Source: Arion vulgaris
Lineage: Eukaryota; Mollusca; Gastropoda; Stylommatophora; Arionidae
Assembly (NCBI GenBank): GCA_020796225.1
Contig: CM036753.1
Coordinates: 77,422,941 to 77,486,940 of the forward strand
Length of the DNA: 64,000 nt
Reading direction: 5' to 3'
In this document: in pieces, positions 37,740-48,134 of the stretch
Layout of the letters: each line of letters starts with the position of its first letter
How positions within the stretch are numbered: the first letter of the stretch is position 1
Program-made: the position numbers and the translations under genes
Notes under the pieces: generated by a model
Database searches by the model: none
Told to the model about the DNA's origin: nothing
Seen by the model: only the letters and a program-made list of their open reading frames with translations

Positions 37740-39700
37740 CATTGCTGGATGTCCGTGCATATACAGAGGGGCAGATGTAGGAAGTGATCATAATTTATGC
37801 ATAGGTAAATTGAAACTGAAATTGAAAATTCACCATACTAAAAAGAACAACTGCGAATAGACAGTCAAAGACTACAAAATAATGAGGTAAAGAGGAATAT
37901 CAGCTCCAACTGAAGAATAGGTTCGAGTTACTCAATAGTGAAAATGAACAGAACATTGAAGACAAATGGACTAAGATAAAGGACACACTATTTGGGGGCA
38001 GCAAATAGTAGCGCAGGATTAAAGACGAAAGACAGAAAACCATGGATAAGCGATGATACCTGGAAATGTATTCAAGAAAGAAGAAAGATGAAACTAGCAA
38101 TATTTAATACTAAGGATGCAACAGATGAAATCCAAGCTAAAGAGGAATATAGACTAAAAGACAAGGAAGTGAAAAGAGCAGCTAGAAGAGATAAAAGAGC
38201 ATGTGTCAATCAACTGGCCGAAGAAGGGGAAAAGCAGCTAAGACTGGAAACAGTAAAATGCTATACAACACACTAAAACAACTTACTGGAACTTTTGTTT
38301 CAAAGGGTGGCCCAATCAAGAGTAAAGATGGTAAAGTTCTAACATCAGATACCGAGCAGAAGAAAAGATGGGCAGAACATTTTGAAGAAATATTAAATAG
38401 ACCTGATCCACCAGTACTACTCAAATTTGACGAAGAGGCAAGAAACAGCTCCCTACCAATTAATGAAGAAATGATAAGTGTAGCTGAGGTCAAGGAGGCA
38501 ATCAATTCCTTGATAAACAATAAGGCAGCGGGTGATGACAACATTACTGCAGAAATGCTCAAAGCGGCTGGTACAACTATTAGCCAGGTACAAGAACTAT
38601 TTAATAAAGTATGGGAAGAAGAAACTGTCCCAGATCAATGGAAGAAGGGAATAATTGTTAAGATCCCCAAAAAGGTGATCTCAAAGATTGCAACAACTGG
38701 AGAGGGATCACCCTATTATCAGTAATGACCAAGACTTTCTGCAAAATCATTCTTAATAGAATCAAAGGAGCAGTGGACACAACCCTGAGAGAAGAACAAG
38801 CTGGTTTTAGACCTGGGAGAAGCTGCTTAGACCAAATAATTACCCTACGACTAATTTTGGAGGAACATATTGAGAATCAACAACCACTCATACTAAATTT
38901 CATCTATTTTAAAAAAGCCTTTGATAGTCTACACATAATCTCTCTGTGGAATATTCTGAGATGCTATGGAATACCAGACAAAATAATAAACATTATAAAG
39001 AGCCTCTATGATGGTTCACAGTGTGCAGTTCGCACTGATGGTGGACACATCGACTGGTTTATGGTTGAAACCGGAGTAAAGCAAGGCTGTATTCTATCTC
39101 CGCTATTGTTTGGAGTGGCCATTGACTGGGTGATGCGAAAATGTTGCAGGGGCGAAACTGGCATCGATTGGGTAGAAAATAGTCAACTAGAAGATTTGGA
39201 TTTTGCAGATGATATTGCCTTGTTAAGTAGAAACAACGAAGATATGCAAAAAAACAAAACAACAGACAACTTGTCACCCATAGCATCAAAAGTTGGACTG
39301 CAGATAAGCTATGAAAAAACAAATATAATGTTAAAACGCGAAAATAATGAATATAAAATGGAACGAATTCAGGAGAAGTGATGAAATCAGAGACATGTCT
39401 GGTCAACCACTAGTGACAACTGTTATAAGAAAGAGAAGATGGAGATATGTTGGGCACACCTTGAGGAGAAATGATCAACGAATATCAAAGCAGGCATGAA
39501 GTGGGATGCAAAGGGTTCAAGAAAGAGAGGTCGACCTAAGGAGACCCTGAAACGAACTTTTCTGAGAGAGGCAGGAAATATCGGTCTCAGTTCCATGGAG
39601 GAGATTGAGCGAGTTGCCCAGGATAGAGCGGTATGGAGAAATTACTTGCAGGCCCTATGTAACGTATAACGGTACGAGAGGAATTATTATTATTATATAT

Positions 39701-39715
<15 letters not shown>
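37740..39715 (+). mobile_element. RTE-like non-LTR retrotransposon copy 2
   Basis: Starts near the endonuclease end (GADVGSDHNLCIGKLKLKLK), then WISDDTWKCIQERRKMK, NNKAAGDDNITAEMLKAAG, NKVWEEETVPDQWKKGII, a 218-codon frame from 38725 with EEQAGFRPGRSCLDQIITL, KKAFDSLHIISLWNILR, GVKQGCILSPLLF and LEDLDFADDIALLS (catalytic FADD), and 3' end RRWRYVGHTLRRNDQ. Ends in ATTATTATTATA that runs into an (AT)n tract. Three frame breaks only; no intact endonuclease. Confidence 0.92.

Positions 39716-39740
<25 letters not shown>
39683..39740. repeat. (TTA)n/(AT)n microsatellite at retroelement tail
   Basis: ATTATTATTATATATTATTA then an uninterrupted (AT)n of about 30 bp. Directly follows copy 2. Confidence 0.9.
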
Positions 39741-40830
39741 GACTTAGAAAACCTGAAATGCTGTAGCTTATCTGGCTACTGGCCGATGTGGCCAGTGACT
39801 AGCGCTATCAAGTCGCTAGTGAGCGAGAAATGCAATTGCTACTGGAATGTATATAGATTGTTCAGTGTGAATGTATTAGGGACATTTAGTTGGCAGCTTC
39901 TTGTGATCGTTTCAGTATGGGCTTTCATACTATCAAGATAAGTTAGATCATCTCACGGTTAGTATATTCAACATTACATTTCTTCTTTTTTTTGGAACTT
40001 AAATCAGATATAATCTGAATCATATAATGTAAAGTCCGCGGCATCGTTAAGCCGTAAAGAGTAAAAAGCGAAACAGTAAAGTAACAAAAGTGTTGAAGTG
40101 AATAGAATGACGGTTATTTGAGTTACACGAGTTCGAGTTGTCTGTAGTGTAGGCACCCGGTAACAAATACTAACTAACCTACCACCATGTTTAGTGTTTT
40201 ACGTCTGTTTGTGGGAATTAAGAATATTAAGCATACACAGACAAGTTTAAATAATTGTATCATTCTAAACAAACACAGTTCATTTAGTTCATTATTATTG
40301 AACTTACAAACAATAAATATTACTTAATAATTACTGATAGATAACTTAACTTTACTAACTCACTCAACTAACTGAAGTACTGAAACTCAACTGGTCTGAA
40401 GTATCATTATTTTATTAGTATAAAGTATCATTTAGTATGCATCTCATGGCTTGAGTGAGTGAGTTTAATAGTTAACTTTTAGAAATAGTAGCCAAGAAGT
40501 AGAGTAAACAAATGACATGTAGTAAAGTACTAAAGTAGAGTGTGAGATTATTAATTAATATTGAAATGTTAACTTAAACCTACTAGTAGTAGTACTAGTC
40601 TGAGTTATCAATTACTAATTTACTAGAATAAGAATGTAGTTAAGTAAGTAAGTAAGAGTTATTCAGTAACTTGTTGTAAGTACTTGAAGTTACTACATCT
40701 AAAGTATCAGACGATGGTTTATTTACTTTAAAACTTCTTCACACAAGCTGTGTTAATGTATACTTTACTACTACACATTTTTTTGAGTAGTATGTATGGT
40801 AGTCAATAGTCATTTTTTTTCTAAATAGTG
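39741..40830. other. Intergenic low-complexity spacer
   Basis: Rich in short words such as TACTAGTAGTAGTACTAG, AAGTACTAAAGTAGAG and GTAAGTAAGTAAG. No gene recognised. Confidence 0.35.
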
Positions 40831-40854
40831 CAACAGCATTAAAAATACCACCCA

Positions 40855-41140
40855 CAGGTTAGATAAAAAAAGGAACCCTTTCATACCTCGTGGTATATAG
40901 GTCAATACAGTGTTAGGCCTGCATTTTTCATTGACCGTCGGCACACGATGGGTGATGTGGTCAACATCACGCCGGCCGCCTTTACTTTCCCAGAGCATGT
41001 CTGGTACCCAGTTGAGGCTGGGTCGACCTGAGAGCGGCCGGGAGAAATTCCACGCGCATTGCGGGAGCTAAACCCAGACCAACAGCCTTGAGAAGCGAGT
41101 TCACTAACAACTACGCTACAGCGGCTCTCAACACAGGTTA
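40855..41140 (-). mobile_element. tRNA-derived SINE (type D)
   Basis: Minus strand: TGTAGCGTAGTTGTTAGTGA (A-box-like), GGTCTGGGTTTAGCTCC (weak B box), body GGCCGCTCTCAGGTCGACCC, GTAAAGGCGGCCGGCGTGA. GC-rich against its surroundings. The 83-codon open frame across it is incidental. Confidence 0.6.
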
Positions 41141-41149
41141 GATAGCCTT

Positions 41150-42230
41150 CCAAAATTACAATTCAACGATACTTTAGTTCATACCTCTGACCACTAATAA
41201 ATACTAAGATAGTAAAGAATTACAGTTACACTTTACATTCATTTAATATTTATTAATACTGTAATATATAATAATAATTACTAACAATAATACATAGTAG
41301 TACTTCTGATAGCTAGGAAGTAACTTAAGAAGTAGTATAACTTATACAGACTACTATATCTATAAGTGACTGAACTGAATGTAGTTATTAGTAGTTATGT
41401 TGTAGGTTATGTTACAGCAATTCATTTCATTACCCCCACACCCTCCTCACTAGCTGTAAGAAAAAACTAAAGGGTAACTACTAACTTGCAGTAATATCGA
41501 TTTATATTTAAAAAATATTAACTAATTATCATAATGAGAAAATGGTCTACTTTGTTTTAATAGCAGTTGGATGTCTTATTGTATAGTGTAAATTCTAAAT
41601 CCTCATATACAAATTAGGTTAAATAGTTATAGCATCATATATTAAAAATATATCTGATCATGGTCACGAAGGATGCATGAAGTTTCTTTTGAAATCATTC
41701 ATCATTGTCACTGGTAGGGAAGACTTGTTAGTCCAGAGTGACATCTTTCTAGGAGAGACCATTCTGATTTCAAACAACTGCTGCCTTGCAGTAAGGTCAA
41801 GAAAATAACATTCTAGGGAAGCAGCCCCAAATAAATGTGTGTATCTATATCCGCATCCTTTTGTGGATGGTTGTGATCCTTATTGATCTGTATCTTTTCA
41901 CCTAGCTCACATTTGGCTTCTTGTGCCACATCCCATGCTACAGTCTTGACTGACTGGCAAACAGCATTAGTGAGATGGAATAAATTGAGTTTAATCTTCC
42001 CACATCCACTTTTTTTCCTTTCCCACATTATTTAAATAAGACATCAGTGTGCTCCAGTAAGTAAGAATGCAGAAGTTGGAGGTATCCAGCTAAGAGGCGC
42101 ACTGCAGCAATCAGGATGTCAAGCAACAACACAGTGAAAATGTCTATATATTAAAAATGTTATGGCACTCACCCTATAAGAATGTTCAGTCGGTATCAAG
42201 GCCTCTACCTCGAAAGTGCCCAACACCATC
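41150..42230. other. Intergenic spacer
   Basis: AT-rich. A 71-codon minus-strand frame at 41813-42028 is not recognised and lacks support. Confidence 0.3.
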
Positions 42231-42234
42231 TATG

Positions 42235-42610
42235 GGATTGTATTTCTTACCTGCCCTTTGGAGTCAGAAGGCTTGAGAATAGAGACTGAATGAAAAAATT
42301 CCTAAAATTATGCACTGAAATGCAGAGGATGTCAACAGCAAATGAGATAACTACTGTCAAAAATTAAAGCTTGAAAACATCTTGAATGAAGAGCGAGTAA
42401 ATGTTTACTGTTTTCAAGAGACCCGTCTGAACAAAGACATAGTCTTGAAGGTAAGAGGCTTACAGTGCTACCGATTCAATCAAAAGGCAGGCGAAAGGTT
42501 GAACTACTGAAACTCAAGAGGAACAGCCTAATATGCCTGTGATAACCTGGAGGACACCCATTTGTACAGATGAGATACCAAATTTTACTAACATTGAATC
42601 CTACTTTATA
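42235..42610 (+). mobile_element. Non-LTR endonuclease (APE-like) fragment
   Basis: MSTANEITTVKN-like then KLENILNEERVNVYCFQETR and LNKDIVLKVRGLQCYRFNQK. The QETRLN block is the second conserved endonuclease motif. Single stops before and after. Confidence 0.7.
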
Positions 42611-42619
42611 TTACCACGT

Positions 42620-43080
42620 CTATTGAGTTATACTGTAGCATAGTGTTAGATATGAAAGTTCATATGATAGGCTGTCAGATCGAACTCCTTCCAGTATTTA
42701 AAATTGGGGTATTAAATTTGGCACCAGAAGAGGTGATGGGGAATGGTTTAATGATGATGTGAACACAGCTGGTACTCCTGATGTGTTATGGTTTAATTTT
42801 GTTTATACGATTATTAAGAGGTATGTGTTGGGTTTGAAGTTGAAAAATGGTGCTCTGATCTATCCTTGTAAAGTCATTGATGTTGTCATTAGGGTCTGGG
42901 TTGGTCATGTGTCTAGACACCTTCCAGTATTGTGGCCTATCTGTCCAGCCACATTTTACGAATTATTTTGTTGTCTGGAGAGTTGTTACTGCGAGTGATT
43001 GTTCTTGTTTTGACCCGTTTTTAATCAGCTTGTCTGCTTTTATCATTTCCCGGTGTATTTAAGTGTTCAGAAATCCATTA
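42620..43080. other. Unclassified, possible minus-strand retroelement relic
   Basis: Minus strand carries basic words (NDKSRQADKKRVKTRT, REMWLDRQATILEGV) that look like a decayed RT C-end, too weak to call. Confidence 0.25.
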
Positions 43081-43084
43081 CATA

Positions 43085-43335
43085 GTCTTCTTCTTTCAGT
43101 TGCTCTTTACGACCAATTTTAATCACTCTTTGTGATATGTTTGATCTTTGCCAAGAACGTGCATACGTTGCACATTGGTTTGGTAGTCCCCTAAACGCAT
43201 AAACTTCTATACGCTTAGGACATGTGCATCCGATTTCAGCCAAACCTCCTTAGTTGCCTCTTACGACATGCGTGGCAGGTAACAGTGGTTCTATTCTTAC
43301 ACCCAAATTTGGGCCCGGTAACCACTTGGCGCCAT
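43085..43335 (+). repeat. Dispersed repeat family D, copy 3
   Basis: TTACGACCAATTTTAATCAC, GGACATGTGCATCCGATTTC, GACATGCGTGGCAGGTAACA, GGGCCCGGTAACCACT. Very close to 31290-31545. Confidence 0.85.
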
Positions 43336-43799
43336 TGCATAGTTATTTTGATGCCATGGGATGCAACAAGTTGGTCCATATCTAAGGCTAGTTGGAAGAG
43401 TTTAGATTTACAATGTCCACCATCTTCTAGAGCTTGAAGAGAGAATCTAAAAATAATTATGTTTTTGTGGCTTTCAAAAACTCTTTGAATGGTACCAAGC
43501 TGCTACTTGCGCACATTTTCACTTAATAGCCTGACCTGCATCAACAGCTTGTCAGATGATCTGTCTGAGTACTGTATAATAACTCCTTAACCTGCTTTGT
43601 TGGTGGCTTTAAATGTAGGTACATCAGTATAGATATGTATCCATTCTTGGGGGATTAGCATTAATGGTTTTATGAGATTTTCTCATAAGATGTGTGTATA
43701 AAGACAGATATATCCATGGTTATATAGAAGAAACTTATGGTGAATCTGCAAAAGTATAATAATATACATCAGGAGAGGTTCATGACCAGTTAAATTGTC

Positions 43800-43965
43800 A
43801 AGTATAATATACATGGTAACACATGGGGCCCTCAAGGGGCGCAAAGAATAGTAACACTGCGGCCTACATGGCATGTAAGAGGCGACTGAGGTTGGGGCCT
43901 AGGAAGCTACCTAGTAAATTAAAAGTGTTGCAGAAACCAGATGTGCTGACCTACTTGTAGGCACA
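43800..43965 (-). repeat. Dispersed repeat family D, diverged copy 4
   Basis: Inverted: GGGGCGCAAAGAATAGTAAC, CATGTAAGAGGCGACTGAGG match the reverse complement of the family core. Confidence 0.6.
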
Positions 43966-44289
43966 TAACTGGCACAACATACAATCGCTCTTAGGCTCAG
44001 ATCACATACAAATCACAAGAGTGATTTAACAAGTGATCAATATAGAGCATTCGAAGAAGAAAAGAAGAAGATATACATGGTAATGATGATGTTGATAGAT
44101 TGGCATTAGGGTACCCCCGATGGGAGAGAAATTCCCTAAAGCTGATACAAGCATAAATTGGGAGGAGGCTAGGAGTAGTGGAACAATAAAATACTTTGAA
44201 GATTCTTTGAAGATATGACTCTTGTGTGTTGACATCTGTTAATGTATTGATTATCTCTTTTGTAGTCATGTGTTGCCCTCTGGTACTTT

Positions 44290-45160
44290 AACTAATTATT
44301 GCAAGTTTCTGATGGGACATATCCAACAAGCCATCATCTTCGTACACTACTATCGTACGAACAACTCTGACACTTAGCATGAGTCATGTGTTTTATATTT
44401 TCTCAATTTCTTCATGACAGAATTATACATGATGCACAAGCAACTATAAAACCAAATGTAACCATTAAAGATGTGGATTTAAATAATATGCCTATTTCAT
44501 GGTTTACAAAACAGATTAAGTAATCCTGCATAAATGTGAATGGAAACAAGAATTATTGAAAGTGATAATACATATAGATAACAAATATTTCGGACACATC
44601 AATAGACATATAGAATAGAAAACAAGGTTGTTGCAAACATTAAGGTAATGATATAAATAGGAAGGAAATATTAAGAGATGAGCAGGGAACAGTTTGGCAG
44701 AATGCTCTAGCATGCTGCCAAATTTTTCCTCACGCTCACCTGATTCAGACAGGAAAAGGTGGGGATCTATTACAGTTGACCTTTGATATGGATAGTGCAT
44801 CTGATCTGAATAATAATCCAGGTGCCTTTTACTGTACACATTTTTTATTGTTTCCTGTGCCTGTTTATAACAAATTGGGATCAAATGTGCCAGATCGTAC
44901 ATTTATGAGCTATTATGACCCAGGAACAGTATTTGTTACAATACAACTTCTAGATACATAGCCACTATTCGCTCTATAGACCAGTATTCATGATTACTTT
45001 GATATGTTAGAAAGAGAAGTATTGGTAGTTTCTGTACTTCCGACGTAGATAAATGAATATACAGTATTAGTTACGTAGCGACTACTCGATTGATACATTT
45101 GTAATGCCTGTAAATAGTGACAAGTCAGTACCTTTCTACATATCATAGAACAAGTGATAC
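44290..45160 (+). pseudogene. Decayed reading frame of unknown identity
   Basis: One frame stays protein-like for about 290 codons with few stops: DGTYPTSHHLRTLLSYEQL, HDRIIHDAQATIKPNVTIK, then INRKEILRDEQGTVWQNALA, CCQIFPHAHLIQTGKGGDL, DRTFMSYYDPGTVFVTIQLL, and after a stop HDYFDMLEREVLVVSVLP. The upstream part loses the frame near 44520-44640. Stop spacing is far sparser than in the AT-rich neighbours. No family recognised; it could be a remnant host gene, a transposon ORF or an old viral insertion. Confidence 0.5.
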
Positions 45161-45177
45161 ATATTCATAAGTTTTGC

Positions 45178-45425
45178 ATTGGGGTGGCTAAATGGTTAAG
45201 CCATTGTCATGCTTTCAAGGTCAAGTCGAATCTGGACCTTGTTCTTTTCATGAGTGCATTTTTCCGAGAGCCCTAGGATTGTTGTTGAAGCTACAGAGTT
45301 CGTACTTGTGCAATACTCTCAGCAGGTGGCTTGCCATTTCTGCGAAGGACTGAGCCATATGGGGTAAAACCGGTGCAATGAAGTCAATCCTTCACCTTGA
45401 GACCCTTTAAACAATTGCTAGAGAA
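45178..45425 (+). mobile_element. tRNA-derived SINE (type B), copy 1
   Basis: GGGTGGCTAAATGGTTAAGC is a good A box; the B box is mutated (GGTCAAGTCGAATCTGG). Body CTCTCAGCAGGTGGCTTGCC, ATTTCTGCGAAGGACTGAGC, GCAATGAAGTCAATCCTTC recurs at 59340-59505. Confidence 0.75.
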
Positions 45426-45655
45426 GATGCTAGTCCTTTGATAATTATTGACTATGTTAAATAATACATTTCAGTGAGAGGTCGCTTTTCAGCTGCAGTT
45501 CATCTCAATGTCCATACCCACTGAGAGAACAATGGTATATCTTTCACTGGTTTCATTCTTCTTTCTTATTTTGATGACCATAGTTGCATTTCTTTTGAAA
45601 ACCATCTCATTCACAAGATGGGTTTGCTTGAGCATTTACTCTTTAAAATGGGGGA

Positions 45656-45972
45656 CTGCCTAGAGTAGTTGATAGTAGCTCGGCTTGCTAGCTGTGAGAC
45701 GCCTCATAGCTCGGGTTCGAACCTACTGTCCGGCATTTGTTCGAGTCCCTGGTCTTACTCAGGACGATAACGTGAGTACCTCTGAAGTCGGAGAAAATCT
45801 GCCTGTATGGCGAGGAATACTAATTACGAGTACATTGAGCACACGGCTGCCAGTGTAAAGTAATTTACAATGTCCACGCTGCTGCCATTGTAAGAAATTG
45901 GAAAAACGGATTTTCACGCAAAATTCTGTTTCAGAGATGAAACTTCGTCTGAGTTGAAAGCGGACGAAAGAA
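45656..45972 (+). mobile_element. tRNA-derived SINE (type A), plus-strand copy
   Basis: TAGCTCGGCTTGCTAGCTG A box and CTCGGGTTCGAACC perfect B box 28 bp apart; body CTTACTCAGGACGATAACGT, GTACCTCTGAAGTCGGAG; ends GAAAGAAAAGAAAAAA. Inverted mate at 29500-29820. Confidence 0.88.
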
Positions 45973-46204
45973 AAGAAAAAAAAAACTCTTTAAAATCATA
46001 CACAAGTTCACCTGTTCCTTTACCTAGTAATTATTGTACCCCTCTTTCTCTGACCTTTCTTCTAGTCCAACATTATACCTGTTATCTTTTCCTCCTCACT
46101 TTTGCACCTCTTCCACTTAGTTTGCTTTTTTGTTTTGATTTGTCTTTATATGGTTGGTACTCTCACTTTTGAGTAATATATCTCTTAACTTGCTTTCATC
46201 ACTT

Positions 46205-46460
46205 TGCCCCAATGGTTTTCGATTATAGACATTTATATCACATGTACATACCAAACCAACAGAAAAATAATAAGCACTCAGGAGACTGCAACCCATTCCG
46301 CTCTAATTATAATATTGTGTACTTGTCAGAAAGAGGAGTGTTTGGGAATACATGCAATTTAGTACCTCATGGAGTGTGTGTCAATAGTTTTGCTACATTA
46401 TTTCTGATTCAACAAGTTGGGAATTTACTCTATTGTAGTTTATACTCAGAGCTCTGATGG
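46205..46460 (+). pseudogene. Unidentified coding-like frame
   Basis: 81 codons: VFDYRHLYHMYIPNQQ, then CNPFRSNYNIVYLSERGVF, NTCNLVPHGVCVNSF. Composition looks protein-like but no homologue is recognised. It may belong with 44290-45160, from which it is separated by two SINEs. Confidence 0.35.
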
Positions 46461-46464
46461 CAAC

Positions 46465-47129
46465 GGTTCATGTAAATGCTCTCAGCATGTCAACGATTGA
46501 AGTCTGAATCATTAAATTTTACTCTTTATGTATATATATTCTTATATATGCTTCATCAAAGCAGCATACATAATTGTTTCATTCATGTTTTTTTAAACAA
46601 CATTCCAAAGTACAAAACAGGCTATCACACATAACTTCGTCAAGCGCATGAAGACTACTATGTAAATCACTTTGCCAAAGGTAGCAGTAGGTTACCAACA
46701 TTGCCGTAACATTTTTTAGTGAAGGGAGACAGATCTTGGTCATGTGTTTCTCTGTTCACGATTGTATGTTGAACATGTCTGCAGTATATGTTCAATACTT
46801 ATGTTGTGCTAATCCTGAATCTGTGATATAGTGTCTCAGTCTGTTGTGTCCTGTGTGCAGCCAGAAAATTAATATAATGTTCAGTCTAGAAAGCTAATGA
46901 TGGACTACGTTCTAAAAATGTGACTATGGTAATATTCCAATTTTAATTTAATTGTGACTGAATGTTATAGTCGTTTTCGACACAAAAGTTATGAGGTGTG
47001 TTCATCCGGATATTAAGTCGAATTCTAAGCTGAAAACTGTATTAAATGCTGATATTTATGTGTAATAAATATCAGCGTGCAATATATTCTAAAGTAAAAA
47101 CAAACAGTGCTATGTGAAATTTTTATATA

Positions 47130-47160
<31 letters not shown>

Positions 47161-47354
47161 GGTTTCATGGTTTTGTATGGTTGCTTGGGAATTAATATTT
47201 TCTTCATTTGTGTTTGAATGTAATGAATTAATTATTACAGAAAACAGTTTTGATAGTTAGTTTCGTTTATGCATGGTTAGTTAATTATATTAATATAAAT
47301 TTGCAGTTTTTAAACAGTTTTTGTTGATTATTTGAGTTTGTAATCTTTCTACAG
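46465..47354. other. Spacer upstream of CHPF, with (AT)n microsatellite
   Basis: AT-rich; an (AT)n tract of about 35 bp at 47126-47160. The CHPF 5' exon and promoter are presumably upstream but not identified. Confidence 0.4.
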
Positions 47355-48134
47355 AATCCTGATGCTTTGAACATTGAGCCAAACAAATCCACAATGAAGT
47401 TGTGGCGGCTGCAACGAATGCTGGCACAATGTACAATGAACTTCAAGTGTATGTCTAGATCATTCCTGCCTGCACTTGTGGGGCTGTGTCTCGGAATGAC
47501 AATAAGTATGATGTATGCACCATTCAGCGACGACAGCTGCGAGACTTATATGGCCAACCAGGACCCCCAGAAGGTGATCAAACTCCGTGATACAAAATCC
47601 GTGGACACTGGCATGGATGAGATGTACGAACCGCGTCAGCTGGATGTTGACAGTATAGACCAGTCTGCCTATAAACTGGACACTAAATTAAGATCCAAAT
47701 TATATCGGCCTAAATTTGCTGCAACTGAGCTAGGCATAAGACAGAAACTATTTGTAGCTGTATTATCATCAAACGAATCTTTAAATTCCCATGCCATTGC
47801 AGTTAACAAGACAATCAGCCATTACGTCACTAGAGTGATCTTCTTTATAGACAAAAAAAGTGAAGTGATCCCTCCTGGAATGATCATTGTCAACTTTGGT
47901 GATGGTTACAGCCATCTGATGCCCATCAATGTCTTGAGGTATGTGATCAGGAAGTATGGACACGACTACGACTATTATATGTTCCTCTCTGACAAAAGCT
48001 TTGTGAGGGCGGAGAAAGTATTTGATCTAGTCAGCCTTGTCAGTGTGAGCAAGCATGTCCACTTGGGAGTCCCCAAAGGCTTAGAAGAGGGAAAAACATA
48101 CTGTTCCTTAGATGGTGGAGTTATTGTTTCTCAG
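47355..48134 (+). CDS. CHPF: CHPF exon with start codon (residues 1-247)
   Basis: Acceptor CTACAG at 47349-47354 shows that at least one 5' non-coding exon lies upstream. The coding part starts at ATG 47394 (MKLWRLQRML); an upstream ATG at 47362 is out of frame and stops after two codons. Ends VIVSQ with donor GTAAGT, phase 0. Holds the membrane anchor, stem and most of the N-terminal domain (TELGIRQKLFVAVLSS, KYGHDYDYYMFLSD). Confidence 0.93.
47362..47370 (+). promoter_or_regulatory. Minimal uORF (Met-Leu-stop) ahead of the CHPF start
   Basis: ATG CTT TGA sits 24 nt before the main ATG, inside the first coding exon and out of frame. It could slow initiation. The ATG context (CCTGATG) is weak. 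Confidence 0.4.

Noticed and set aside
40902..41153. 83-codon minus-strand frame in a GC-rich island
   Set aside because: Spans a tRNA-like SINE head and body; not a host gene.
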